A stretch of 64,000 nt of DNA, taken from assembly GCF_000699445.3 (NCBI RefSeq), contig NC_067202.1, forward strand, positions 5,350,458 through 5,414,457, given 5' to 3'. The first letter of the stretch is position 1. Every line of letters starts with the position of its first letter. A model generated the notes under the pieces. It did no database searches and was not told where the DNA came from. It saw only the letters and a list, made by a program, of their open reading frames with translations. This document shows positions 45,345 through 56,184 of this stretch, one piece after another. The position numbers and the translations under genes are program-made. Origin of the DNA: Schistosoma haematobium (taxonomy: Eukaryota; Platyhelminthes; Trematoda; Strigeidida; Schistosomatidae).

Positions 45345-45610
45345 AAATTTCACAGGTTGAAATCATGAGTCGATTGAAGCTAGACCACCATGGAAAACCT
45401 GCAAGCACTGGACGGCCGTTTCATCCTAGTACGGGACTCCTCAGCAGTGCGGATCCACGATCCTGTACCACGCGGGGCTCGAACCCAGGACCTACTGGCT
45501 CCGCGCGCGAGCACTTAACCACTAGACCACTAAGCCAGCATCCAACGGTGTTAATGTCTAACCTCAAGCAATCCACGAAGTTGCGCCACCGTACACCATT
45601 GTCTTCAGTA
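45345..45610 (-). repeat. SINE-B retroposon, complete, with intact hammerhead
   Basis: Minus-strand order: conserved 5' part ('gttagacattaacaccgttg' type), A-box-like 'agtggtctagtggttaag', B-box-like 'gggttcgagcc', then the hammerhead at 45452-45403, then 'tggtggtctagcttcaatcg' and 'tcatgatttcaac'. The tRNA-like boxes imply pol III transcription. Confidence 0.8.
45403..45452 (-). ncRNA. Hammerhead ribozyme, all core bases intact
   Basis: Minus strand: core CTGAGGA (45444-45438), stem II GTCC/GGAT (closing G-U), GAAA, minimal helix III ACGG/CCGT without loop, cleavage-site C at 45411 preceded by GT, helix I CACTG/CAGTG extended to six pairs. This is the type I arrangement of the Smalpha hammerhead but with different stem sequences. 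Every conserved core nucleotide is present. Activity is predicted, not shown. Confidence 0.72.
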
Positions 45611-45734
45611 AAATAAAGCTTATGATAAGAAGTTAGCGTTTTTTTAGCGAGTTAGTTTTCTACGGGGTGGGGACGCTAACCCCATGCCCAACCCTCCTCC
45701 TTTATCCGGGCTTGGGATCGGCAGTAGCCCCCGG

Positions 45735-46005
45735 ATGGACTCCAGGCGGAGTTGGAAGTGGATAGGACACACATTGAGGAAAGCACCCAACTGCGTCACA
45801 AGACAAGCCCTCACATGGAATCCTGAAGGTCAAAGGAAAAGAGGAAGACCAAAGAACACATTACGCCGAGAAATGGAGATAGACATGAGAAAAATGAACA
45901 AGAATTGGATGGAACTAGAAAAGAAGGCCCAGGACAGAGTGGGTTGGAGAATGCTGGTCAGCGGCCTATGCTCCATTGGGAGTAACAGGCGTAAGTAAGT
46001 ATGAT
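45735..46005 (+). mobile_element. RTE-like LINE C-terminus and tail
   Basis: Open frame with [35 protein letters not shown] and [15 protein letters not shown], the conserved C-terminal tail of RTE-type polyproteins, followed at once by 'gtaacaggcgtaagtaagta'. 5'-truncated. Confidence 0.85.
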
Positions 46006-46293
46006 AAGAGGAACACGAATATGAATAGTTTAGTTACTTAATAATTATGCAATAGAAATATACGTTTAGTATTGGTCCATCAACAGATCCCAAAAGTAAC
46101 CATTCATTATGTTTTTCGGAACCTAACAATACTTTTAAAAAAATAATCACTTTTATGTACTTTTATGTTTACACCAATAATCTATTTTCTTTATGGATTG
46201 AATATCACATGAAATGATCATCATAAATAGTACATTACCTTTTCTTACTCATTGACTTCATTTCTCTTTTTTTTTTAAAAATTATCTACCTAG

Positions 46294-47146
46294 AAACAAT
46301 ATGAGTAGAATTCATAAAACAACTCAACAACAAGGATTACATCATCATGTCCATCAAATAACCCCAACAATCCATAATCATACCTCTATAGAAACTACAT
46401 TCCATTCGGAATTATTATTACTTGATCAATTATTTGATCATCAACAAATGATTCATTATTTATTTAATAAAAATACATTTTGTTTAAATGATTCTAATCT
46501 ATGGACAATTGAATGGTTACAACAATATTTAGATATATTAACAGAATTTGGACAATTATTATTAAAATGTAATAAAAATAGTACTACTATTCATATACAT
46601 ATTGATGATATCCTACCTATAACACGTTTATGGCATAGTTACTTAGAAACAAGTTTAATCTCATATCCTATAGAAAGTAGAATGCTTGATCATGATCAAA
46701 ATATCAAACAAAAAATCAATTTTACATGGGATATGTATATTGTATTACATAAACCTAATCAATGTCAATTAAGATCATATTTATTAAATAATCAATCAAT
46801 AATCAATCATATACCAAATTATTATTATCTTACTATACCATCATTAATCAATATAGAGAAAATGGAATCAACTATGGAATCATATAAAAAACAAGAAATC
46901 AATGATCCATATGAATCAATTCGTATGACGGATCATTTTTTATTGAATAATCAATTATTAGATCAATGGGATTTGATTTCACCAATGAAAATATGTCAAT
47001 TATTATTTTCTATAGTATTACCAGAATGTTTAAATACAATAATAATGAATGATTTTGGTCAAAATAGTTTAAAAGTAATTCGTTGGAAATGTTTATTTGA
47101 GAATGATATTAATAAAGCAATTGAAGAAGGTTATTATCCAATTGAA
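46294..47146 (+). CDS. Unknown gene, exon 1
   Basis: 282 codons from ATG 46301, uninterrupted. Upstream of 46301 the frame reads Asn-Asn back to the acceptor at 46293. Donor GTGAGT at 47147 is followed within ten bases by a long TA tract. Confidence 0.72.
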
Positions 47147-47152
47147 GTGAGT

Positions 47153-47211
<59 letters not shown>

Positions 47212-50042
47212 ATTTTTCCCATCGCACAAGCTAGTGGCTATTTGCACTCAGTAGCTGAGTGAATGATGTGATGACGTTTGAAGTGAACAGCACTGGGTTC
47301 AACTCCCAGAGTGAATATGAACTCTAGGATGCGGGTACATCCAACTAACGAGTCCCAAATAGGACGAAACTCACTTCATTGATTCCACTGTTAGTCACCA
47401 TCCATCTCATTTTAAAATATATTGGGTATCTGAAATATAGATAATAAAAGCTTGCCTACTATCTTCTCTCGTTCAGATTGGTAGTAGAAGAAGGTATCTG
47501 TATCGCAGGATCAATAAGCATTAAGAATTGTTGTTCTTAACTGAGAATTAATCTTGACATTCAAAGCGTATTAGTGATCAAAGATTAGGACGCTAGGCTA
47601 CAAAGGAAACGGTAAAGGTAGGGTAGAGAAATTCTAGCTGCGATTCTAATTGCTGAAACTTCTTTAGATATCGATTATTCTCCTTGCATAACAACTGTAT
47701 TAATTTTTTTTAATTGAGATCATGAATCGATTGATGTTAGACTACCGTTGGAAACCTGAAAGCACTGGATGGCCGTTTCGTCCTCAGTGGTGCGCATCCA
47801 CGATCCCGCTCGCTGGATTCGAACCCAGGGCCTTCAGTATTTATATAATATCAAGAAACTCAATAGAAATCTTCAATGTTAATATTGTTTTACTCAAACA
47901 ACACTAGTAAGGTTTGATTCTCTTGGTTTCATTTGTTATATATACATATACATATATACTACCTCTAAAGTATTGCTCATGGAATCGTGAATTTATAAAA
48001 ATTCTAACCTTTCCAAACCTTCAGTTCAAACACTAGTAATACACTATTAACACTAGTAGATATGTGATTGAAAATCATTTTTGATTCATAAACTACAGCA
48101 TACTAATATTATGAACCTGTCAATCAGTTATATTATGAAAATTTCCTAGTTATACATCTTTGGAGATTTGACTAATTGAGCAATGAGTAATGACCAATAT
48201 ATTTCATTACTATGACTTAACGTTGGTTGAATTCTATAGATCAATGTTTAAATGTAGTCACTACTATTTTAAATGACTCGATATGGTGTGAACTATATTT
48301 TGATCTGTTGTTAAAGACGTATTCAAATGCTATAGATGAAAGTTAATGATGTAATTGAAATAAGTCTTTAAATTATACCCAAAATACACAAAGTTATCTA
48401 TCTGATATACTTAACTGGTCTATAGTCTAGTATGAATAGATTGAAATAGGTAGTTCTAGACATTAATTAATCAATAATGATTTACAATATTATGAGATTA
48501 ACTTACTTTAAGTAATCTACTGAGTTAAGTGATTTACTCTTTGCGAAAAACAGATGGTATTTAATATCCATTATTAAGATTTATCCGTAGTTATGAGGGT
48601 TCTAGAAGATCTGACAATCACGTTAGGGGATTAAGATATTAAAACCTTTTACCGCCCCTCGAACTGATTTGTTTCCGTTTTTATGATCGCCTTGAATACG
48701 ATTCATTTCAATTTCAACAAATCTATATATTTAATAATTGATTTGATAACTTGATTAAGGCTAGACTATCATGGAAAATCTGGAGGCATTGAACAACTGT
48801 TTTGTTCTAGTATGCTCTCAAATTCCATGTGAGTGATCATAAATGTGTACTGACACTGAAGAGTCTCATACTAGGATAAAACAACTGTCCAGTACTTACA
48901 GGTTATTCACAATGATCTAGCTTTAATCAACTCATAAATTCAACTATTAAACTCATACCCCCCCCCTCTATTCACATTAAAAATCTATAAATGATTCTTT
49001 TTTCTTTTTCTTTTTTGTTTTCTTTTTTTTTGATCTAAAGGTTGTATTTGATTTAAATAGTATAGGTCTTAATTCATTTTATTATAATTCTAAATTATGG
49101 AAAACTCAATATACTAATCATTTAACACATAAAATACAAATCAATAAAAATAATCATTTATTATCCATATCAAATATTGATTCTAATCATAATATAAATA
49201 AATCAGAATCAAGTTATCATTCTTCAGTTACTATGCCAAATATTTTAATTATGTATATTAATTTTTATCCAGTTTTTTCATTTAATGATTTTATCAATAC
49301 TACTCCTACTCCTCCTCCTACTACTACTACTAATAATAATAATCAATCAAAAACTCAGATAGCAACTATAACCAATAATCGATATATATCGATTTATTGG
49401 AAACATAATTTTTTAAAATTAATAACTCCATTACAATTCAATAATAATAATAATCAATTAAATTATAATTTACCATTATGGTCCATATGTAATTGTCTTA
49501 AGGAAGATTTTATTTTACAAAAAATTCATTTTATTCATAATAATCATTATTTTTATATGAAATCAATTAGAATTTTATTAAATTTAATTCAATTTAATGA
49601 TTTATTATATAATACAAATTTATTACAAATATTTAATATTAAAAATATGATTGAATTATATTTACAATTAATTGATGAACAATCAAATCAATTAATAATC
49701 AAAAATCAATATTATCCAAATGTAATCAATAATAGAAAAAAATCAATAATTGATTGGCAACAACAAAAAAGTTTATATGAATTAATGAATGATTTATTAA
49801 AAAAAATGATTGATATATTACGTAATAAACAATTATTATCTATTACTAGCCCAGAAACTAATTTATTACAAATCGATAATGATGATGTTACAAATAAATT
49901 GATTAATCAATCATGTATAATATTAACGACATGGTATTCTAATCCATTAGAATTAAAAAAATTAATAATAAAAAAAATTGAAATGTTAAAAAAATTGATT
50001 CATAAGTTTAATGATTTATATCCAGATAAACAAATTTCATGA
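46294..50042 (+). CDS. Unrecognised two-exon gene, about 615 residues
   Basis: Exon 46294-47146 (ATG 46301) and exon 49041-50042 (stop TGA 50040-50042) join in phase 0 through donor GTGAGT and acceptor 'gatctaaag'. The protein is very rich in Asn, Ile, Leu, Gln and His and its codons are extremely AT-biased. An N-terminal His/Gln-rich stretch is followed by a mostly helical-looking leucine-rich body (DQLFDHQQMIHYLF, LQQYLDILTEFGQLLLK, MKICQLLFSIVLPECL). A Thr/Pro/Asn tract lies near residues 367-389, and the basic helical C-terminus ends LHxFNDLYPDKQIS-like. No signal peptide or membrane segment is evident and I recognise no domain. An acceptor-like 'tctacctag' ends just before 46294, so the first exon may be internal, follow a 5'-UTR intron, or receive the spliced leader. 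Long intact frames argue for a real gene. Confidence 0.72.
47156..47207. repeat. (TA)n microsatellite next to a splice donor
   Basis: About 26 TA units starting nine bases after the GTGAGT donor of the unknown gene. Confidence 0.95.
47248..47420 (+). repeat. Smalpha-like retroposon with degenerate hammerhead
   Basis: 'actcagtagctgagtgaatg' start, B-box-like 'gggttcaactcc', then hammerhead region CATCCAACTAACGAGTCCC, AAATAGGACGAAACTC and 'attgattccactg'. The core reads CTAACGA instead of CTGANGA, so G5 is lost and self-cleavage is unlikely. In the intron of the unknown gene. Confidence 0.72.
47715..47845 (-). repeat. SINE-B fragment, hammerhead stem II deleted
   Basis: Minus copy with B-box-like 'gggttcgaatccagcg'. 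Between 'gtgcgcaccact' and 'gaggacgaaacggcc' the loop of stem II is missing. Confidence 0.6.
48745..48955. repeat. Inverted pair of SINE-B 3' ends
   Basis: A minus 3' part (48755-48820) faces a plus 3' part (48875-48950), both with mutated hammerhead remnants ('ctgaagagtctcatactagg' on the plus copy). Makes a foldback of about 65-bp arms. Confidence 0.55.
49041..50042 (+). CDS. Unknown gene, terminal exon
   Basis: 333 codons plus stop. Begins VVFDLNSIGLNSFYYNSKLW after a long T-rich tract and 'gatctaaag'. Contains the Thr/Pro/Asn low-complexity tract at about 49294-49360. The frame is open for 1 kb despite strong AT bias. Confidence 0.72.
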   Translation, partial: VVFDLNSIGLNSFYYNSKLWKTQYTNHLTHKIQINKNNHLLSISNIDSNHNINKSESSYHSSVTMPNILIMYINFYPVFSFNDFINTTPTPPPTTTTNNNNQSKTQIATITNNRYISIYWKHNFLKLITPLQFNNNNNQLNYNLPLWSICNCLKEDFILQKIHFIHNNHYFYMKSIRILLNLIQFNDLLYNTNLLQIFNIKNMIELYLQLIDEQSNQLIIKNQYYPNVINNRKKSIIDWQQQKSLYELMNDLLKKMIDILRNKQLLSITSPETNLLQIDNDDVTNKLINQSCIILTTWYSNPLELKKLIIKKIEMLKKLIHKFNDLYPDKQIS

Positions 50043-50185
50043 ATGAATTCATACATTGAATAGACTTATACTTTTTAGAAGGTATCTCAACTATAGAAGT
50101 TGTTCAGCTGATCATTTCATGATGTTTTGTATTCTTACACTTCTTTAATTCCATATCCTCCTTTTATAGACATTATCTTAGAAAC

Positions 50186-50211
50186 AGAGAGAGAGAGAGA
50201 GAGGGGGAGAG
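50186..50211. repeat. (GA)n microsatellite
   Basis: Run of GA units in the 3' UTR of the unknown gene, interrupted by GGGG near its end. Confidence 0.85.
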
Positions 50212-50377
50212 ATTAGCCAATCTCTATTCTGGATATGCATTTGATGAGAAAGGGGAGTAATGGTTCCTTAAAAAAAGATTCATTTTTTTGTATTTTATTT
50301 CATTATAGTAGTAAATTTGTTGGCGGGTTTATAAATTTAAAATATATGGAAGGGTTTTTAAAGTTTTGATTTCTGTG

Positions 50378-50383
50378 AATAAA
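50378..50383 (+). terminator. Candidate polyadenylation signal of the unknown gene
   Basis: AATAAA 335 bp after the stop codon, followed by a T-rich stretch. First canonical signal downstream. Confidence 0.5.
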
Positions 50384-50424
50384 AGTTTTAGATTTTATTC
50401 AATTTTTGTTGTTGTGAGATAGTA

Positions 50425-50695
50425 ACTCACTGAAGACAATGGCGGATGTGTTGCTCAACTTTGAGGATTGGTTGAGGTTCGACATTAGCACCGTCGGATA
50501 CCGGCTGGACCAGTGGTTTGGAGGTTAAGCGTTCGTATGTGAGACTGATAAGTCCTGGGTTCGAATCCCCCAGGGGCTGGAATCGTAGATGCGCATTGTC
50601 ACTGAGGAGTTCCACAATAAGATGGAACACCCATCCAATGCTTCCTGGTTTTCCATGATAGTCTAGCTTCAATCGACTCATGATCTCAGCCATTA
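50425..50695 (+). repeat. SINE-B retroposon, hammerhead GAAA mutated
   Basis: A-box-like 'ccagtggtttggaggttaag', B-box 'gggttcgaatcccc', core CTGAGGA intact, but the second core strand reads GGAAC and helix III is changed. Just downstream of the unknown gene. Confidence 0.75.
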
Positions 50696-50869
50696 AAGTA
50701 ATACAGTTGAATATTGAACAACTGTGGACACTACAGAATCATAAATACTGTTTGATGTATGTTATGAACGAAGAATAAATATTGGTAAGCTACCTAATCA
50801 CTGCAAAGGTGTGGGGTGAGCTACTTATATTGACATAAGTAGTATATAATGATAGTCAGGAATAGAGTG

Positions 50870-51295
50870 TACTTTAATAGAAGATTGAAAAGAAAACAAT
50901 CAAAGCGGAAAGCAATTCGTATGAGAATGCAAGAACAATGAATTCTGAGATGATTGACTGATATTTGAAAAAAGGAACAGTTAAGTTGGCGACAATTGAT
51001 CGATTTTTTGCAAATTAAGTAATTACTGTTTGGATCTTAGATTTTAGTAAGATGTTCTGTAATTATATGTACAATTACAATCTATTGGTTTATTGTTTCT
51101 TTTTAAGACTATAGGTAGTGGAGGCAATCGAATACATTTGAATACAAGATTACAGAATATCATAGTAATATTAGAGAATCATTTTTTGTTTGATCTTAAC
51201 TTTCTGCCTCCAGGCATTTTACTTTCGACTTATGATACATACTACTTATATCTGTCGACATCAATAGTACACACCACAGTAGCATAATTGTTTGT
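50870..51295. repeat. Palindromic PLE-associated repeat
   Basis: 51035-51080 ('ttagtaagatgttctgtaat') is inverted at about 51125-51165 ('attacagaatatcatagtaa'). The 3' part 51205-51290 is the inverse of 26716-26780 ('gacttatgatacatactac' region). No coding capacity. Confidence 0.45.
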
Positions 51296-51799
51296 TCGAT
51301 CTATTCTTTTAATATCTACTGTGATGATTGTATGATATAAAATTTATAGTACACTATGATGTAGCTAGCGTGCTACGTAAATGTTATGGAGTCTATTTTA
51401 GGTGAGGTGGAAGATGCCTACAATAAATGATACCCATATTATGAGGGAATAAATATTATATACCATTTTGTTTTAGTTTTTGTTAAGACGAAATTCAGTC
51501 CTTAGTTTAAACTGTCAATCGATTGTACGTTCTCTATACGAGTATTAATGTAATGAATTAATATTTAATTAAAATTTCAAATGAACTAATCATAGTTGTC
51601 TCCATGTAACTGTGAAAAGATACAATCAGAATACAATAAATCATACTATTATTATTTTCCGATGTTCAATTGTTGGTGTGAGGGTTCTGTGGAAATTGTT
51701 CAGTTAATAGTTTATATTATAGACAGGTATTGATCAGATGGACATTGAAAAACCAGTAAGTATTGAAGAGCTATTTTGTCCTAATATAGAACACTGAAA

Positions 51800-52040
51800 A
51801 GAAACATAGTGGATTGGTTGAAGTTAGACATTAACACCGTTGGATGCCGGCTCAGTGGTCTAGTTGGTTAAGCGCCTGGCGCGAGGCCAATAGGTCCTGG
51901 GATCGAATCTCGCGGGGGGGATGGGATCGTGGACGCGCACCGCTGAGGAGCCCTATACCAGGACGAAACGGCCGTCCAGTGCTTGTAGGTTTTCTATGGT
52001 GGTCTAGCTTCAGTTGACTCATGATTTCAACATGTGAAAC
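51800..52040 (+). repeat. SINE-B retroposon, complete
   Basis: 'gttagacattaacaccgttg', A-box-like 'agtggtctagttggttaag', B-box-like 'gggatcgaatctcgcg', hammerhead 51935-51985, then 'tggtggtctagcttcagttg' and 'tcatgatttcaac'. Confidence 0.8.
51935..51985 (+). ncRNA. Hammerhead ribozyme, core intact, stems slightly weakened
   Basis: CTGAGGA at 51943-51949, stem II GCCC/GGAC (one C-A mismatch), GAAA, helix III ACGG/CCGT, cleavage-site C at 51976, helix I with one mismatch next to the core. All conserved core bases present. Probably weaker than the copy at 45403. Confidence 0.62.
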
Positions 52041-52800
52041 ATCAATCCGTTTAGTATATTTAGATTTGAATAATATGCACACACATCCTAAACTAATAAT
52101 AATAAAAATAATTTTATGCTCACTGGTGATTAGTTTCTAGAAGTTAGTTTTCGGAGTTCAAGTACGGTAATGTGCTTGATAAGGTTCAATTATTTCGAGG
52201 TTTTAAAGATATATCACAAATGGAAATGAATGTTGATCAGGCAATACTGTGGATGGTATTGTTAGGGGATTCCATGTTACTAAGAAACGGAATTGTTATT
52301 CAATGCCTCCTGGTTGTATAGGCATCTCAATTAAAGTTAATATGTGACAAATACCACCTGTAAGTTAAATGCTAAGTTTTCCATAAATCATGTGAATCAT
52401 TTTGATTCAGCAAATAAATACTCTGTTAAGTAGAATGATAATAAATTTATGATCCCAGTAACATAGAGCTATAAAATGACTTCAAAACTCCCGAATATCC
52501 TAGAACAATTATCGGTGAGTGTATAATTTATCCACGACCTTCGAATGACACTAAAATGGCCTTGGGAATATCTACCTACATACTAGGGCTAAATTTTGGT
52601 TATAAATCAGTGTGAAGAATAAAGATTATGATTTACAGCTGATGGTTATAGTTAAGAATTAGATTTAAGGTTTTTCACAACGAACTGACATCAGCTATAA
52701 TGCCAAAACTCTATTTAACCAAATGGATGAATAAATTTTGCGCCAAAATCTCAGACCTGTTATCGTAAGTCTGATTGGTTCGTCCATAAATCATAGTCTC
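52041..52800. other. Intergenic, nothing recognised
   Basis: No gene or named repeat. 'gtaagtctgattggttcgt' near 52765 precedes the RTE fragment. Confidence 0.35.
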
Positions 52801-52809
52801 GCAAAAAAA

Positions 52810-53450
52810 TCTTCAACAGAGCGTTGCTGAACCGGATGACAGATGCAGTTGACGCTCGACTTCGATATCAACAAACTGGATTCCGTATGGATCGTTCGCG
52901 CACAGACGAAATCGCGGCACTACGGATCATCGTCGAACAATCAATTGAATGGAACTCGTCACTGTACATCAACTTCATTGATTATGAAAAGGTATTTAAC
53001 AGTGTAGATAGGAGAAAATTATGGAAAATTCTCCGACACTACGGAATGAGTACCTTGGAAGATTGTCAACATTATCGGGAACTCATACGACGGACAATGG
53101 TGCAAAGTGGTGCATAGAGGACAGCTGAAAGATGCATTGTGAGTGGGAGCCAGAGTCAGACAAGGCTGTCTATTCTCTCCCTTCCTCTTTCTTCGGGTGG
53201 TGGATATGACATACATTGCGCAAATAATCAAATTACACCACGAGACAAGCCCTAACTTGGAATCCTGAAGGGAAGAGGAAAAGAGGAAGGCCAAAGAACA
53301 CATAACGTCGAGAAATAGAAGCAGATATGAAAAGGATGAATAACAACTGGAAGGAGCCAGAAAGGATTGCCCAGGACAGGGTTGGATGGAGAATGCTGGT
53401 GAGTGGCCTATGCTCCTTCATGAGGAGTAACAGGTGTAAGTAAGTAAGTA
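52810..53450 (+). mobile_element. RTE-like LINE, internally deleted
   Basis: RT motifs RYQQTGFRMDRSRTDEIAAL, LYINFIDYEKVFNSVDRRK and the start of the QGCLFSP block (53155-53185, shifted) are joined at about 53210 to the C-terminal [14 protein letters not shown] block and the 'gtaacaggtgtaagtaagta' tail. The palm YxDD and thumb are missing. Confidence 0.8.
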
Positions 53451-54280
53451 TGCAGGTAAATAAGAAATTTGTGATAGATTCCCTATCAAGGCCTACCCTA
53501 ACCCGTAATGCTCGATGGTGTACGATAAGGCTAAAAAATAGCATCAGAAGAATAGACCAAGACTTGATAATAACCCATTAATTCATTGGATAATAATCTA
53601 GGCCATATCATTTGGTCTTTAATTTCTGGGTTGTAGTTCATAGAACTCTCATAATCTATGGATGCAGATGTTTGGTAACATAAGCCAGAAGTGATAGCTG
53701 TGGTACGGTTCTATTTATTTTCTGTCTTTCTGTAGATCTTCAGCTTTATCTCAGTTTACATACATGTATATCACTCGTTACTTCTGAACTGTTTCCCTAT
53801 GTTGAACCCTTTAGTGTGGTTGATATCATTTCCCTTCATTTGTTTCCCCTCTTGGTATATTCTTTTAAAGTATATCAATTTAGATCAATAACGTATTTTT
53901 GAAGATTACTTAATGATTTACAACGGACTAGTTATAAAAAATAGCAAACTTTACGAATATTTTGCAAGTGGCTGAAAGCAATCGATTCGAGTTAGGTAAT
54001 ATAAATGAATATATTCCAGATAAGTAGCTTAGATTCATCATACTTGTCATAAAACTTGAAACTATTCAGTTTGATCAATAGGAAGATTGTAGGTGCAAAC
54101 TGATAAGCAGTGGCCATATGCGACGAAGCAGATATATCCGCTGATCATCGGCTGCCGATAGCTCCACAGATCCTTAATAAAAAATTTACCATCAAAAGTT
54201 TAGAATGCAATGAAGTCATACTAAGATATGAACAAGCTAATTAAATACATTAGAATTATCTCATACAGATTCTTTTATTT
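53451..54280. other. Intergenic, nothing recognised
   Basis: AT-rich, without identifiable repeat or exon. Confidence 0.35.
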
Positions 54281-54780
54281 TATTTATTTATTTGAACACA
54301 TAGATATTGGTACAAGGAAGCATCAAATATATATGCGCCATATAAATCTCATTTCGTTTGTGTGAGGGCTATGATACTGCCCGGGTGTCCAAACCAGAAC
54401 AGGTGGTTTTATTAGGGAGCCACACTCGGAGCCTTTGAACCAAATGTCTAATCCACAAGACAGTGGAGCAGCGTCAGGAGGTGTAGTCCCATGGTAGCCG
54501 GTGGTCAATAATTGGTCCATACATAAGTTGTTCCTTCGGGATACTGGAGCCAGCCCATGTGCACCATTGGTTTCGAAAGAGGGTTTTCCAACTCCCCTAG
54601 GTGGACTCTCCATGTCCACCAACCCGGTTAAAGCGCCGGATATTCGCTTTTCACCCTCTCAATTTCTTAGCCAACACCCGTGGTGCGAACAGAGGCTATA
54701 TACGCGTAGCCATGTGAGAGCATTTCGAGAGGGAGAGCTGACTCTCCGCACTCTCAGCCATACCAGGGCATTTAGGGGCC
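54281..54780 (-). repeat. RepA retroposon copy
   Basis: Minus-oriented, from the ATTT tail and 'acacatagatattggtaca' to 'gccataccagggcatttagg'. ATTCTT on both sides (about 54270 and 54790) may be a remnant target duplication. Confidence 0.75.
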
Positions 54781-55175
54781 GTATATATTCTTACTATCAT
54801 GAACAAACCTTCCAAACAACACTTTGCTCAGTTAGTAAAGAAAAACATTTTTTTCAAGTGTTTCCATGCATAAATCATCAAAATTATGTGAAAACTTGAC
54901 TTAAAATTTTATGTATGTATATACCTATATGTATGTAGATGGTAATCACTATGGTAATGCTGTAAAAATTCACTTGATTAAAATTAGGTTAAAGTTCTTT
55001 AATACTATATATATATAATGAAATAGATTTCCATTAAAAATATTGTATTGCTATTCTGTTCATTTACAAATGACAGTTAAAATGATTACTTAGATTCTTG
55101 GTATATATGATAACTGGGCGAGATTATAATTTTTAGATGAACCAATCAGATGTCGAGGTTTCCGTAATCCAGTCG

Positions 55176-55484
55176 ACCACCCGAAGAAAGAGGGAAGGAG
55201 AGAATAGACAGCCTTGTCTGACTCTGGCTCCCACTCACAATGCATCTTTCAGCTGTCCTCTATGCACCACTTTGCACCATTGTCCGTCGTATGAGTTCCC
55301 GATAATGTTGACAATCTTCCAAGGTACTCATTCCGTAGTGTCGGAGAATTTTCCATAATTTTCTCCTATCTACACTGTTAAATACCTTTTCATAATCAAT
55401 GAAGTTGATGTACAGTGACGAGTTCCATTCAATTGATTGTTCGACGATGATCCGTAGTGCCGTGATTTCGTCTGTGCACGACTG
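55176..55484 (-). mobile_element. RTE-like RT fragment, inverted copy of 52899-53206
   Basis: Near-identical by eye to the reverse complement of 52899-53206, including FIDYEKVFNSVDRRK. Makes a 308-bp inverted pair separated by about 2 kb. Confidence 0.8.
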
Positions 55485-55589
55485 ACTTACCTACATAGAT
55501 AAGTTAATAGGTAAAATCACATATAGATAAGGGGGTTGGAAACAAAAAATGGAATTCAAATGAGTTTTTAATATATTGAACCATTTTCT

Positions 55590-55700
55590 AGGACTTGCAT
55601 CCTAGAGTTGTTGTTCACTCTGGGACGTGCAGTTCCAAATAAAACAAAACGCACCTCCTGGATTCCACTGCTACTCAACATTCATCTTTACTCATGATAT
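55590..55700 (+). repeat. Smalpha-like retroposon 3' fragment
   Basis: 'cctggattccactgctac' preceded by AAACGCAC, with the first core strand replaced by GTGCAGTTCC. A dead hammerhead. Confidence 0.5.
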
Positions 55701-55929
55701 TATTCATTTGGAGATTGATGTAATTCCTTCAGAGAAAATAAAGAAACTTCCATCGTCTCTTTTCCTCCGATTTTAAATTACAACTAGACAAGATTAGATT
55801 AGGTATTTTGTTATTTGCTACTTTCCTATTCAGGTTAACTGTTTTCGTGATTTGTAGGTATCAATGCCAAGGTTGAGATTGACAGTATAAAGTTTATGAT
55901 AAATATAATTTTTTGTTATATCTTGGTGA

Positions 55930-56073
55930 GTAGGAAAAAAATTGTATTTCTGACGTTTCGTAATTTGATATGAGCCATTTCTTTAAAGTAAATTAATAAT
56001 CGATCATCATTTATTCGTACTGATGAAGTGTTTTACATTAAGTCACGAAACATCGGAAATACAGTTTTTCTAC
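55930..56073. repeat. Inverted repeat around 'gacgtttcg / cgaaacatc'
   Basis: Arms 55930-55961 ('tgtatttctgacgtttcgta') and 56044-56073 ('cacgaaacatcggaaataca'), about 80 bp apart. Resembles the conserved non-coding end of some PLEs in other animals, from memory. Confidence 0.45.
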
Positions 56074-56184
56074 TCAAAATAGTATATTCTTTGTTGTTTT
56101 TGTGATTATTACAAAATGATATATGAAAAATTGCGATTTTCACTCATCTGTTTTATCACTATGGAGTTGTGAATACTGTTCACT

